Positions 24,737 through 33,401 of a DNA stretch of 64,000 bases are shown here, in pieces. Positions within the stretch are counted from its first letter, which is position 1; every line of letters begins with the position of its first letter. Position numbers and translations under genes: made by a program. Origin of the DNA: Streptococcus oralis (GTDB lineage: Bacteria; Bacillota; Bacilli; Lactobacillales; Streptococcaceae); contig NZ_JAHZPJ010000001.1 of NCBI RefSeq assembly GCF_019929345.1, forward strand, positions 344,833 to 408,832, given 5' to 3'. The notes below the pieces were generated by a model. It ran no database searches. It saw only the letters and a program-made list of their open reading frames with translations, and was not told where the DNA came from.

Positions 24737-26078
24737 CTTTTTCCTCTATTTCTTTTAATTTCTTTGCGATTGCGGCAATCACAGGAACGGTTACACTATT
24801 ACCAGCTTGTTTATAGAGCTGACTATTACTAGAGACTTTTCTAGCAGCTTCAAAAGCCCAATCAGGAAAGCCCTGCAGTCTAAAACACTCTTTAGGAGTG
24901 ATTCGTCGTATCCTCAAACGGTAAAATTGCCCATCAATTAAGACACCAGCTACTTGGTAAACTTGTTTATCTTCTCCTTCATAGCTAGCCACTACTACTC
25001 CCATTTGCCCACTAGTTGTTAACGTATTCGCTATACCTTTTCCAACTCTACCACGACGATACTGAGAACTTGGTCTTTCTAAATTGATTGAATCCCCAAT
25101 CTCTGCTTGAGCATATCCTTTTTTCGTTGCCTCTCGGACTTTTAGAAATTTGATTGGTTCTGGAATCAGTATTTTGGGAATTTTATCTCCACCTTGCATC
25201 GTAGTCAGTGTTGGAGATAAGCCCTCACTTCCATAGACGCGACCAGTTTCCTTAAAGCTAGTTGGTAAATCTCCAACAACGACAATACCATGGCGATCCT
25301 GAGTATTTAAAGTAAACATTGGCTCTTGATTATCCTTGAAACGTCTACCATTTTGTCTTTTTTCTAATCTGTCTGGTGTCATACAAGGAATCGCAACTTT
25401 AAATCCTTCTCCTTTTCCACGAACTAAGGTTGGTGCAAGACCTTCTGAATAATAGACTTTACCACTCATTCCACTTTTTGATGGATTCAAATTCCCTAAT
25501 ATTTTTAAAGTCTCAGAGTTAGTTGCTTGACCTTCTCGTCTGAAAGGAAATAAGAGTCTGGTACCTCTCTTTCTAGAATGTCCGATAATAAACACCCTCT
25601 CTCTGTTTTGGGGAACGCCAAAATCCTTACTGTTAAGCACCTGCCACTCAACATCAAACCCCAACTCATCAAGTGTGGTAAGAATTGTGGTGAACGTCCG
25701 TCCCTTATCGTGATTGAGTAGGCCTTTAACATTTTCAAGAAAAAGAAAACGTGGTTGGATTTGTTTGGTCGCTCGAGCAATTTCAAAGAACAAAGTTCCT
25801 CTAGTATCTTCAAATCCCAATCGTCTTCCTGCGATTGAAAATGCTTGACAAGGGAATCCCCCACAGATGACATCGACTTTCCCTCTAAGTTTTTTAAATT
25901 CGTCATCTGAAACATCTCGTATGTCATGAAATTCTATTTCTCCTTCCGTTTGAAAAATGGACTTATAAGATTCTCTAGCAAATTTATCAATCTCACAAAA
26001 TCCAATACACTCATGTCCAACACTTTCCATTCCTAGTCGAAAACCCCCGATACCTGAAAATAAATCAATAAATCTCAT
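24720..26078 (-). CDS. DNA (cytosine-5) methyltransferase
   Basis: This 452-residue enzyme has all main C5-methylase motifs: FSGIGGFRLGME (motif I, residue 6), GGFPCQAFS with the catalytic Cys (about 73), ENVKGL (VI), QNRERVF (VIII) and QAGNSVTVPV (X) near the end. The long region between VIII and IX is the target-recognition domain. No restriction endonuclease gene is nearby, so it looks like an orphan methylase that shields the ICE from host restriction. The ATG overlaps the stop of the 33-residue gene upstream. Confidence 0.95.
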   Translation of the reverse strand: MRFIDLFSGIGGFRLGMESVGHECIGFCEIDKFARESYKSIFQTEGEIEFHDIRDVSDDEFKKLRGKVDVICGGFPCQAFSIAGRRLGFEDTRGTLFFEIARATKQIQPRFLFLENVKGLLNHDKGRTFTTILTTLDELGFDVEWQVLNSKDFGVPQNRERVFIIGHSRKRGTRLLFPFRREGQATNSETLKILGNLNPSKSGMSGKVYYSEGLAPTLVRGKGEGFKVAIPCMTPDRLEKRQNGRRFKDNQEPMFTLNTQDRHGIVVVGDLPTSFKETGRVYGSEGLSPTLTTMQGGDKIPKILIPEPIKFLKVREATKKGYAQAEIGDSINLERPSSQYRRGRVGKGIANTLTTSGQMGVVVASYEGEDKQVYQVAGVLIDGQFYRLRIRRITPKECFRLQGFPDWAFEAARKVSSNSQLYKQAGNSVTVPVIAAIAKKLKEIEEKDESVK

Positions 26079-26176
26079 TTCTTTATCACCCCTTTCTTAT
26101 CGACTATCATTGTCAGAACTGTCACTCCACTTGAAATGACAATAAGCATAACTAATATCCACTCGATTGGCGACAT
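26075..26176 (-). CDS. 33-residue single-helix membrane peptide
   Basis: A strong AAAAGGAGGTGG box ends just before ATG, which directly follows the repA stop. The product starts MSPIEWILVMLIVISSGVTV and ends with a charged tail (VDKKGVIKK), so it is one membrane helix with a basic cytoplasmic end. The stop overlaps the methylase ATG (ATGA). Tight coupling on both sides and the excellent ribosome site make it a probable real gene. It could be a small membrane regulator, or mainly serve to couple translation. Confidence 0.7.
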   Translation of the reverse strand: MSPIEWILVMLIVISSGVTVLTMIVDKKGVIKK

Positions 26177-26956
26177 TTAACCACCTCCTTTTCTAACACG
26201 GTTATTCCAAACAGAATACAAGCCATTAAACACAAATTCAGCAAGTACTTCCGCTCGTCTAACAAAGCGAACATTGTCAAGAGCATACTGATAGATTCTC
26301 TCAAAATCAGTCATAGCAATTTCACTGGCTGTTTCAGAAAACCCCTCTCGTCTAAATTGATCTTGTACCAATCCCCAAATATAATCTCGATCATATTTTG
26401 TGACCTTTTCTACTTTTCTTTTCAAGATAGGTTGAGTATTCCTCTCCTCCTCATCCTCAATAAATAAAGAATCAGTCTCACTATATTTAGTCTCACTAAC
26501 TTCAGTCTCACTAGGGGCTAAATGTGAGACGGGGGCTGTTTCATTTTCATCCTGCCCTAGTCTTTTTTTAACACTAGGCCTGTTTGAATTACCTACTGGG
26601 GTAGAAGATAATTCCCCTAAATAAATCTTATTAGCTAGTCTTCCTTTCTCACTTGAAGACTGTTGGACTTCATCAATTAAGTCATATTCTTTAAGAGTTT
26701 TTTTGATGGACAGTAATTTTGACTTCGAACAACCTAACAGCCTCATCAGTTTAGAATTAGAAAATACTAAATAAACCGCTCCCTCTTCATCTATCCAACC
26801 ACGACTGAGAGATAATTCTAAACGATCTTTTAAAATAGAATAAGCCACCTTTACTTCTAGTTTCATATCCATATATTTCTCATCCTCAAAAAGAATTTTA
26901 GGTAATTTATAATACCGTTCTGAAGTTTGGTATTGATTTGCGGTAATTCTTTTCAT
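26177..26956 (-). CDS. repA: Replication initiator protein, RepA_N family
   Basis: This 259-residue protein has the RepA N-terminal domain in its first 110 residues (YYKLPKILFEDEKYMDMKLE, then VFSNSKLMRLLGCSKSKL, a winged-helix segment). A charged, variable linker and a conserved C-terminal helical part follow. Such initiators let ICEs replicate as circles after excision. The ATG overlaps the stop of the 57-residue gene by 4 bp. An origin may lie within or near the gene, as in RepA_N plasmids, but I see no clear iterons. Confidence 0.85.
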   Translation of the reverse strand: MKRITANQYQTSERYYKLPKILFEDEKYMDMKLEVKVAYSILKDRLELSLSRGWIDEEGAVYLVFSNSKLMRLLGCSKSKLLSIKKTLKEYDLIDEVQQSSSEKGRLANKIYLGELSSTPVGNSNRPSVKKRLGQDENETAPVSHLAPSETEVSETKYSETDSLFIEDEEERNTQPILKRKVEKVTKYDRDYIWGLVQDQFRREGFSETASEIAMTDFERIYQYALDNVRFVRRAEVLAEFVFNGLYSVWNNRVRKGGG

Positions 26957-27126
26957 AGCGCTCCTCCAAGTTCTTTGAGTGTTAAATCTCCGCTTGATTC
27001 CAATTGAACCAAGCCACTTTTTTCTAATTCAGCCATAAGAGATATGGCCTCAACAATATCTATTCCCATTTCACGTACTAAAAATGAAATGACAATATAG
27101 CGTGATGATTGTAATTCTTTTGTCAT
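26953..27126 (-). CDS. Small protein before repA, unknown
   Basis: This is a 57-residue protein if the ATG at 27126 (AGGAGG box, ideal spacing) is the start; an upstream start at 27165 would lie inside a terminator hairpin. The sequence is helical with a winged-helix look (YIVISFLVREMGIDIVEAIS), but I cannot assign it. It is coupled to repA and may control its copy number. Confidence 0.6.
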   Translation of the reverse strand: MTKELQSSRYIVISFLVREMGIDIVEAISLMAELEKSGLVQLESSGDLTLKELGGAL

Positions 27127-27142
27127 TTTCCCTCCTGAAAAT

Positions 27143-27174
27143 AAAAAAAGGAGAACAATATTCAATTGTTCTCC
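27143..27174 (-). terminator. Hairpin terminator / attenuator before the repA operon
   Basis: GGAGAACAAT (27150-27159) pairs perfectly with ATTGTTCTCC (27165-27174), followed on the minus strand by seven T. The ribosome site of the next gene follows within 10 bases. Any repA transcript starting upstream must read through it, which suggests attenuation. Confidence 0.7.
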
Positions 27175-27194
27175 ACGATAAATTTGTTAAAAAG

Positions 27195-27230
27195 AAAAAC
27201 CCTGCCAAATTAATTTTTGGTAGGGTTTTT
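27195..27230. terminator. Bidirectional terminator at the rplL/ICE junction
   Basis: AAAAACCCTGCCAAA pairs with TTTGGTAGGGTTTTT (one G-T pair). A and T runs at the two ends let it act both ways. It would stop rplJ-rplL transcription from entering the ICE. Confidence 0.75.
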
Positions 27231-27327
27231 GGTAGGAAACTAAATTAATTTATCAGTTTCTAAAATGTGTTCACGATTCTAAAAGGCTGATACTATAGTA
27301 TTCCGATTTCTAATTGGTATATGCCTC

Positions 27328-27342
27328 TTATTTAAGAGTAAC
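27328..27342. other. ICE attachment site (att core) in rplL
   Basis: TTATTTAAGAGTAAC covers the stop codon and last four codons of rplL. From established knowledge this 15-bp sequence is the direct repeat made by ICESa2603-family integration. The rplL reading frame is restored intact. Confidence 0.85.
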
Positions 27343-27696
27343 TGAAGCTCCAGCTTCTTCCAATTTAGCTTTGATTTCTTCAGCTTCTGCAGTTGGAACG
27401 CCTTCTTTGATGACACCTGGTGCACCATCAACAAGTTCTTTAGCTTCTTTAAGGCCAAGACCAGTGATTTCACGTACAACTTTGATAACGCCAACTTTTT
27501 TGTCACCAGCAGCTGTCAATTCAACGTCAAATGAATCTTTAGCAGCACCAGCGTCAGCAGCACCAGCTGCAGCAACAGCTACAGGAGCAGCTGCAGTTAC
27601 ACCAAATTCTTCTTCGATAGCTTTTACAAGGTCGTTCAATTCAAGGATTGAAGCTTCTTTAATTTCAGCAATAATGTTTTCAATGTTCAATGCCAT
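27328..27696 (-). CDS. rplL: Ribosomal protein L7/L12
   Basis: This 122-residue protein has the L7/L12 layout: N-terminal dimerisation helices ([20 protein letters not shown]), an Ala-rich hinge (about 35-52), and the C-terminal factor-binding domain ending in [12 protein letters not shown] start at the ATG at 27696, which gives the usual length; a frame 5 codons longer would include the ribosome site. It is the second gene of the rplJ-rplL operon. Its 3' end is the ICE integration site. Confidence 0.97.
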   Translation of the reverse strand: MALNIENIIAEIKEASILELNDLVKAIEEEFGVTAAAPVAVAAAGAADAGAAKDSFDVELTAAGDKKVGVIKVVREITGLGLKEAKELVDGAPGVIKEGVPTAEAEEIKAKLEEAGASVTLK

Positions 27697-27770
27697 TGTT
27701 ATTTCCTCCAAATAAGTTTTTATTTTTATAATAATTTTTTTGTAGCTAGGCTACGCTGCGTAGCTTAAGA

Positions 27771-28271
27771 TTAAGCTGCGTCTTCTTTGTTGTCTGCAAC
27801 TGCTTTGACAGCAAGTGCAACGTTGCGAACTGGCGCTTGAAGTACAGAAAGGAGCATAGAAAGAAGTCCTTCGCGGTTTGGAAGAGTTGCAAGAGCAACG
27901 ATTTCTTCTTTAGATGCGACAGCGCCTTCGATTGCACCACCTTTGATTTCAAGTGCTTCAGCGTTTTTAGCAAAGTCGTTCAAGATTTTCGCTGGTGCGA
28001 TAACATCTTCATTAGAAAATGCTACTGCAGATGGTCCAACAAATACTGATGCAAGATCTTCAAGACCAGCTTTTTCAGCTGCACGACGCAAGATTGAGTT
28101 TTTAATGACTTTATACTCAACTTCGCTTCCACGAAGCTCACGACGAAGAACTGTATCTTGCTCAACTGTCAAACCACGAGCGTCTACAACGACGATAGAT
28201 GCAGCAGCTTTCATTTTTTCAGCTACTACGTCAACTAGTTCCGCTTTTTTAGCAATAATTGCTTCACTCAT
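27771..28271 (-). CDS. rplJ: Ribosomal protein L10
   Basis: This 166-residue protein starts [14 protein letters not shown], with the conserved [10 protein letters not shown] (about 28-37) and [10 protein letters not shown] (about 55). A start 4 codons earlier is open but gives a non-standard length. L10 anchors the L7/L12 stalk on 23S rRNA, and the L10-L12 complex represses its own mRNA through the leader upstream. Confidence 0.97.
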   Translation of the reverse strand: MSEAIIAKKAELVDVVAEKMKAAASIVVVDARGLTVEQDTVLRRELRGSEVEYKVIKNSILRRAAEKAGLEDLASVFVGPSAVAFSNEDVIAPAKILNDFAKNAEALEIKGGAIEGAVASKEEIVALATLPNREGLLSMLLSVLQAPVRNVALAVKAVADNKEDAA

Positions 28272-28443
28272 TAGTGTGTTCACCTCCGTAATTATTTTGC
28301 TTGGGGAATTTTTCTAAAAGAAAAACGCGCCCAAACCTAGACACGAAAGTACAATACGCTTCTTTTTACATGATACGTTTTGTCCTCGGTAGGATTTTTA
28401 TGAGTCGAGCTCCCCTACTGTCTTAGGCAGTTTTTTCAAACCG
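28272..28443 (-). ncRNA. L10 (rplJ) mRNA leader
   Basis: The 170-base leader between promoter and rplJ holds two G/C-rich stems, including one around CTGCCTAAGACAGTAGGGGA and one around CCTACCGAGGACAAAACG. The position and general form match the L10 leader family, where L10-L12 binding lowers expression. Confidence 0.75.
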
Positions 28444-28449
28444 TATATA

Positions 28450-28478
28450 AGTATAGCATAGACAAAAAAAGAATGCAA
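28450..28478 (-). promoter_or_regulatory. Promoter of rplJ-rplL
   Basis: TTGCAT and TATACT lie 17 bases apart, with an extended TG before the -10. This strong sigma-70-type promoter fits a ribosomal operon. Confidence 0.8.
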
Positions 28479-28507
28479 GATTTTTGCAAACTTTTTTTGA
28501 AATTTTT

Positions 28508-29767
28508 TTAAATCTCTACTGTCAAAACTTTGCCTTGCTTAACCACCTGTTCTCCAGCGATATAAACATCATCAACATCACTGGATTTGACAGCATAAAC
28601 CAGGTGAGAGAGCATATTTTTCTGAGGTTGAAGATGGATTTTTCCTTTTGGTTGAATGACCAGAAAATCCGCTTGCTTGCCAACTTCTAGGCTTCCTATC
28701 TGCTTTTCCATTCCTAGAACCTTAGCTCCTTCGATCGTCAGTGCCTTAAGGGCTGTTTCGATAGGAAATTGGCTAGCATCTCCACTCTTCATTTTCTGAA
28801 GAAGAGCTGCTGTCCGTCCTTCCTCAAACATATCTAGATTGTTATTGGAAGCAACCGAGTCAGTCGCAATGCCGACTGCTACCCCTGCTTTTTGAAGTTG
28901 GATGATGGGAGCAATCCCTGAGGCCAGTTTGAGGTTACTAATAGGATTGTGAGCTATAGCTACTTGAGAAGTTGCCAAACGTTCAATTTCTCGCTCGTTT
29001 AGTTCGACCCCATGAGCAAAGACAGACGAATGATCTAAACACCCAAGTTCATCTAGAAAAGCGAGGGGGCGTTTGCCATAGCGTTTCAGGATAATTCCTG
29101 ATTCCTCCTTGGTCTCCGCCACATGAATATGGATAGGAATATTCAGCTCTTTTGCCATATCTAAGCTTGCTTCCAGCAAGTCTCTACTACAGCTATACGG
29201 AGAATGAGGGGCTACCATAACCTTGAAATTTGGATTTTCATATCCTAAGATTTCCTCGATGATGGCTCGAGTTCTCCTTATGGTCTCAGCAGTTGATTCT
29301 GCTTCAGAAGAAAAGAGGGTCGGTGAGAAATAACAACGCATCTTAGAAGCCTTGACTGCCTGATAAATTCTCTCAATATCCACACCATTGGGATTATACA
29401 TATCGTTGAAGGTGGTTGTTCCTGACTGGAGCATCTCTGTCAGAGCCTCTTTGACTGCCTTGGTAGTCATGTCAGAAGTAAATCCTGCTTCTGCTGGCCA
29501 GATATAGTCATTGAGCCATTCATGGAGATTACTATCATCCCGAATCCCTCGCAAACCTGTCATAGCAGAATGGGTGTGGCAATTGACCAAACCAGGCATA
29601 ATCCAGGCTCCTTGATAGTCTATAATCTGCTCAGCTTGCTCCAAAATCTCTGGCTTCTCTTGACCGACATAGACAATTTGAGAGTCCTTAACGGCTAAGA
29701 CACCATCCAAATAAACATGGAAATCTTGGTCACAAGTCACGATATTTACATGCTGATAGACTTTCAT
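28508..29767 (-). CDS. Amidohydrolase, MTA/SAH deaminase type (TRZ/ATZ family)
   Basis: This 419-residue protein has metal ligands NCHTH (about residue 66), IHIHVAETKEE (about 213), FAHGVEL and a final ATDSVASNN Asp (about 303). These are the signature of cytosine-deaminase-like amidohydrolases of the ATZ/TRZ group. The close homologues deaminate 5'-methylthioadenosine or S-adenosylhomocysteine. It is monocistronic and faces no partner genes, so the substrate is assigned from the family alone. Confidence 0.85.
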   Translation of the reverse strand: MKVYQHVNIVTCDQDFHVYLDGVLAVKDSQIVYVGQEKPEILEQAEQIIDYQGAWIMPGLVNCHTHSAMTGLRGIRDDSNLHEWLNDYIWPAEAGFTSDMTTKAVKEALTEMLQSGTTTFNDMYNPNGVDIERIYQAVKASKMRCYFSPTLFSSEAESTAETIRRTRAIIEEILGYENPNFKVMVAPHSPYSCSRDLLEASLDMAKELNIPIHIHVAETKEESGIILKRYGKRPLAFLDELGCLDHSSVFAHGVELNEREIERLATSQVAIAHNPISNLKLASGIAPIIQLQKAGVAVGIATDSVASNNNLDMFEEGRTAALLQKMKSGDASQFPIETALKALTIEGAKVLGMEKQIGSLEVGKQADFLVIQPKGKIHLQPQKNMLSHLVYAVKSSDVDDVYIAGEQVVKQGKVLTVEI

Positions 29768-29808
29768 TGTTTTCTCCTTCTAAGGCCCTGATTTTTTCTA
29801 GCTATTGT

Positions 29809-29838
29809 AACAAAAAAGTCACCCAAAGGCAACTTTTT
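29809..29838 (-). terminator. Terminator upstream of the amidohydrolase gene, after the ABC pair
   Basis: AAAAAAGT and ACTTTTTT bracket a partly paired loop, with T-runs in both directions. It ends the msrAB-distal ABC exporter operon. Confidence 0.6.
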
Positions 29839-29867
29839 TTGTCCATAAGATTTTAAAATAGAAAGGA

Positions 29868-31616
29868 TTATTCAGAGCTAAAAGCTGCTGCTTTTTGCAT
29901 TTGGTAATACTTGCCCTTTCTAGCCATGAGGTCCTGATGATTGCCATGCTCCACAATATCACCATCCACCAAAACTAGAATCAAATCCGCATCCTGAATA
30001 GTTGACAAACGGTGAGCAATGATAAAGCTTGTGCGCCCCTTCATGAGTTTAGCAAAGGCATCCTGAACTAGCACTTCCGTCCGTGTATCAATGGAGGAAG
30101 TCGCCTCGTCTAAGATAAGAATCTTTGGTATAGCCAGAAAAACTCGGGCGATGGTCAAGAGCTGGGCTTGACCGACAGATAGAGATTCTCCTGCATTTTC
30201 CAACTTGGTATCATAGCCCTGTGGCAACTGTTGGATAAAAAAGTCTGCGTTGGCTGCTTTGGCAGCAGCAATCACCTGCTCCCGACTGGCTTCAGGATTT
30301 CCAAAGGCAATATTGTCATGAATGGTTCCTTGCTTGAGCCAAGTTTCTTGGAGCACCATCCCAAACTGCTGTCTCAATGATGCTCGGGTATAGTCGTAAA
30401 TGGAACGACCGTCTAGCAAGATATCTCCCGAGTTAATGGGATAAAAACGCATGAGGAGATTAATGAGAGTTGATTTTCCGGCACCTGTAGGACCAACGAT
30501 GGCTACCTTGCTACCAGCTGGGATTTCAATAGACAAGTCCTTAATCAAGATTCTTTCAGGATTGTATCCAAAAGAAACATGTTTAAAGGAAATAGCTCCC
30601 TTGACTTGGTCACTGGTCAAGACTTCCTTACCTGTTTCAGCCACCTCTGGACTTTCTAAGACAGCATAGACGCGCTCTGCGCAAGCGAGAGCACTTTGTA
30701 ACTCGGCTAAAACAGAAGAAATATCATTAAAGGGCTTGGTGTACTGTTGGACGTAATTCAAAAAAGTCACTAAACGTCCGATGGTCAAGGTGGACCCCAT
30801 CATGATACGATAGGCTCCCACTCCAGCTAAAAGTGCATAAATGAGTGCATTAACAAAGCGAGTCGAAGGATTAACCGTTGAAGAAAAAAAGATAGCTGAC
30901 TGAGAATAGCCTGCGTAATTGTCATTCGCCTCACTCAGTCTTTGGATAAACTCTTCCTGAGCATTGAAGGACTGGATAATGGTGTGTTGGCTCAGCGATT
31001 CTTCAATCAACTGAGTCTGAATCCCCCTCGTCTCTGTTTGCTTCTGGAAGAGATGATAAGATCGCTTGGCAATAAAGCGCGAGATCACCATGGACAGTGG
31101 TGTCAATAGCAAGACCAAGAGGGTCATGAGGAGGTGAATTTGAAGCATGGCTAGGATACTAACCAAAATCATCAAGACGCCAATGAAAAATTGGTTGAAA
31201 ATCATGGTCAAGCCAGCTGCCAGCTGCTCTATATCTGTGGTCACACGACTGACCATCTCTCCACTGCCCTGCCGATCCACAAAAGCAATCGGTAAACGAT
31301 GGAGCTTATGGATGATTCGCTCTCGCAAGTCTTTAGTATAAGAGAAAATTAGACGATTATAAAGAAGAGGATTGGCCCATTGTACCAGTGTATTTCCTAT
31401 GACTACCAAAAGCATCTGGATGAAAATCTGCCAAAAAACTGGTGAAGAACCAGCCACTAGGACCTGGTCAATGACCTGCCCAATCAAGATGGGTAAGTAG
31501 ATTGATAAGGCAACTTGGGCAATAGTTCCTAGAAAGGCAAGGAAAAGGAGGAAGGGATGGCTTGCTAAATCTATGGCCAAACGTTTGAGCGTCTGGTTTG
31601 CAGTTTGTCGTTTCAT
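29868..31616 (-). CDS. ABC exporter half-transporter B
   Basis: This 582-residue protein has six membrane helices, then Walker A GPTGAGKST, signature LSVGQAQL (in place of LSGGQ) and Walker B ILDEATSSID. I start at the ATG at 31616 (AGGAGG box). This is 2 bp past the stop of the sister gene; a start 10 codons earlier overlaps that gene. The pair forms a heterodimeric exporter of the multidrug/lipid type; the substrate is unknown. The altered signature in one half is common in such asymmetric pairs. Confidence 0.88.
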   Translation of the reverse strand: MKRQTANQTLKRLAIDLASHPFLLFLAFLGTIAQVALSIYLPILIGQVIDQVLVAGSSPVFWQIFIQMLLVVIGNTLVQWANPLLYNRLIFSYTKDLRERIIHKLHRLPIAFVDRQGSGEMVSRVTTDIEQLAAGLTMIFNQFFIGVLMILVSILAMLQIHLLMTLLVLLLTPLSMVISRFIAKRSYHLFQKQTETRGIQTQLIEESLSQHTIIQSFNAQEEFIQRLSEANDNYAGYSQSAIFFSSTVNPSTRFVNALIYALLAGVGAYRIMMGSTLTIGRLVTFLNYVQQYTKPFNDISSVLAELQSALACAERVYAVLESPEVAETGKEVLTSDQVKGAISFKHVSFGYNPERILIKDLSIEIPAGSKVAIVGPTGAGKSTLINLLMRFYPINSGDILLDGRSIYDYTRASLRQQFGMVLQETWLKQGTIHDNIAFGNPEASREQVIAAAKAANADFFIQQLPQGYDTKLENAGESLSVGQAQLLTIARVFLAIPKILILDEATSSIDTRTEVLVQDAFAKLMKGRTSFIIAHRLSTIQDADLILVLVDGDIVEHGNHQDLMARKGKYYQMQKAAAFSSE

Positions 31617-31617
31617 G

Positions 31618-33342
31618 CTAGTCCTCCTTTCCATGTTGGGATACATTGATTTCGCGATAGACTTGGCTGGATTTCATCAAGTCCTCGTGCTTGCCAACAG
31701 CTAGGAGCTCCCCTTTTTCCAAGAGGAGAATCTGGTCTGCCATCTGAAGTGTAGATGTTCTTTGAGAAATCAAGATTAAGCTCGTATTTGGCAGATTTTC
31801 TCGAATGGCTTTCAAGAGCTTGGACTCGGTAATGGTGTCGAGGGCCGAGGTCGCATCATCTAGGATGAGAAATGGAGCTTGGCGCAAGACTGCTCGTGCG
31901 ATAGACAGCCTTTGTTTTTGTCCGCCTGAGAAATTTCGCCCTCCTGCCTCAACAGTTGCATCCAAAAGTCCTTCCTTTTCACTGACAAAATCCTTAGCTT
32001 GCGCAATCTCCAAGGCCTGCCAGAGTTCTTGGTCAGATACTTCTTGATTGAAACCTAGAGTCAAGTTGGAACGAATAGTTCCCTTAAAGAGTTCGACCTT
32101 TTGGGGTACATAGGCAATCCAAGACCGCCACTGCTCAAGATTAAGAGGACTACATCCATCTCGATAAAGGTCAATACTTCCCTTATCTACTGGATAAAGT
32201 CCAAGTAAGACTTGCACCAAGCTTGATTTACCAGAACCAGTTCCTCCGATGATACCAAGGATTTGTCCTTGCTTCATATCAAAGGAAATATCTCTCAGAG
32301 AAGGCTGGGCCGCATCAGGATAGGTAAAGGTTAATTCCTTAACTTGTAAAACCTTATTAGTAGTAACTTGTTTTTGTTCTAATTCTGAATGAATATCTTC
32401 TGGCTCTTCAGCAAAGACTTCCTCGATTCGCTTGGCTGAAATATAGGACTGGTTGAGGGAATTTATCAGCATGGCTAGCTTGACCAATTCCACCAAGATC
32501 TGCAAGAGATAGTTGATAAGGGCAATAAGAGCACCTTGGCTGAGTAAACCTCCTTGTATAGAAATATAGCCCTGCCAGATGATGACGAGAAGGGTTCCAT
32601 TGACAATCAGATAAGTCAGAGGTGTTAACAAACTAGACCAGAAACCCGTCTTTTCTTGCAATCTGGCATAAACTTGGTTAAGGGTTTGAAAAATCTGTAA
32701 CTCTCGTTTTTCCTGACCAAAAGCACGAATAACTCGCATGCCTTGCAATTGCTGGCGCGTTTCCTGAACCAGCTGATCCGTTTTCTTTCTCAGACTACTG
32801 TAGAGAGGATTGACCAGTCGAGAAAGACCGACAATGACAATCGTCAAAATGACAACCATAACTAAGAACCAGAAAGTCAGCTCAGCCGAGATGCGATAGG
32901 CCATAAAAATGGCTCCAAAAACGATAATAGGCGCTCTCAAAAAGAGGCGCAGGAATTGATTGATACCAGTCTGAATCTGGTAGGTATCCGAAGTCAAGCG
33001 AGTCACCAAGCTAGAAGTTGTCAAACGGTCTCTGCTGTCCTTAGGTAAAGAAAGAATATGACGATAAAGGTCGTCTGTCAGTTCTTTGGCAAACCCAACC
33101 GCTGCCTTGGCTGAATAGAATTGAGCAATCAAGGCCACTAAAACGCCAATCACTGCAAAGACAAGGAGCAGGCCAATCTGCATCCAGAGGTGTCCTTGAT
33201 TTCTCTGGGGCAAGGATTGGTCAACAATCTCAGCAATCACCATGGGAACCAAGAGCTCAAACACAGCTTCTAGCAGCTTAAACAGGGGTGCTAAAATGGA
33301 TTCTTTGATATAGGGTTTAAAGTAAGATAGTAAGTGTTTCAT
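31618..33342 (-). CDS. ABC exporter half-transporter A
   Basis: This 574-residue protein has six membrane helices and an ATPase with Walker A GGTGSGKSS, intact signature FSGGQKQR and ILDDATSALD. The Asp in place of Glu after Walker B marks the degenerate catalytic site seen in one partner of heterodimeric exporters. It lies upstream of and practically abuts the second half-transporter. The start is ATG at 33342. Confidence 0.88.
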   Translation of the reverse strand: MKHLLSYFKPYIKESILAPLFKLLEAVFELLVPMVIAEIVDQSLPQRNQGHLWMQIGLLLVFAVIGVLVALIAQFYSAKAAVGFAKELTDDLYRHILSLPKDSRDRLTTSSLVTRLTSDTYQIQTGINQFLRLFLRAPIIVFGAIFMAYRISAELTFWFLVMVVILTIVIVGLSRLVNPLYSSLRKKTDQLVQETRQQLQGMRVIRAFGQEKRELQIFQTLNQVYARLQEKTGFWSSLLTPLTYLIVNGTLLVIIWQGYISIQGGLLSQGALIALINYLLQILVELVKLAMLINSLNQSYISAKRIEEVFAEEPEDIHSELEQKQVTTNKVLQVKELTFTYPDAAQPSLRDISFDMKQGQILGIIGGTGSGKSSLVQVLLGLYPVDKGSIDLYRDGCSPLNLEQWRSWIAYVPQKVELFKGTIRSNLTLGFNQEVSDQELWQALEIAQAKDFVSEKEGLLDATVEAGGRNFSGGQKQRLSIARAVLRQAPFLILDDATSALDTITESKLLKAIRENLPNTSLILISQRTSTLQMADQILLLEKGELLAVGKHEDLMKSSQVYREINVSQHGKED

Positions 33343-33377
33343 AAGTCCCTTCTATTCATATTCTAGAAATGAAGAAA

Positions 33378-33391
33378 GTGGGAAGCCCCAC
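33378..33391 (-). terminator. Terminator after msrAB
   Basis: GTGGG and CCCAC form a tight hairpin with a 4-base loop, followed on the minus strand by a T-rich tail. It separates msrAB from the ABC exporter genes. Confidence 0.6.
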
Positions 33392-33401
33392 CCTCTCAGT
33401 T

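Larger units (their letters stand above)
1..27342. mobile_element. ICESa2603-like integrative conjugative element, one end (left part off window)
   Basis: All ICE genes in this stretch except the araC-type gene read on the minus strand, and together they form a type IV transfer module: VirD4, VirB6-like, PrgI, VirB4 and a CHAP hydrolase. A RepA-type initiator, a C5 methyltransferase and a giant methylase/SNF2-type gene accompany them. The right boundary is the 3' end of rplL, where the 15-bp core TTATTTAAGAGTAAC (27328-27342) is, from established knowledge, the attachment core of ICESa2603-family elements. No integrase or relaxase lies between repA and rplL, so the recombination genes must be past base 1 or lost. 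The second att copy is outside the window. Confidence 0.88.
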
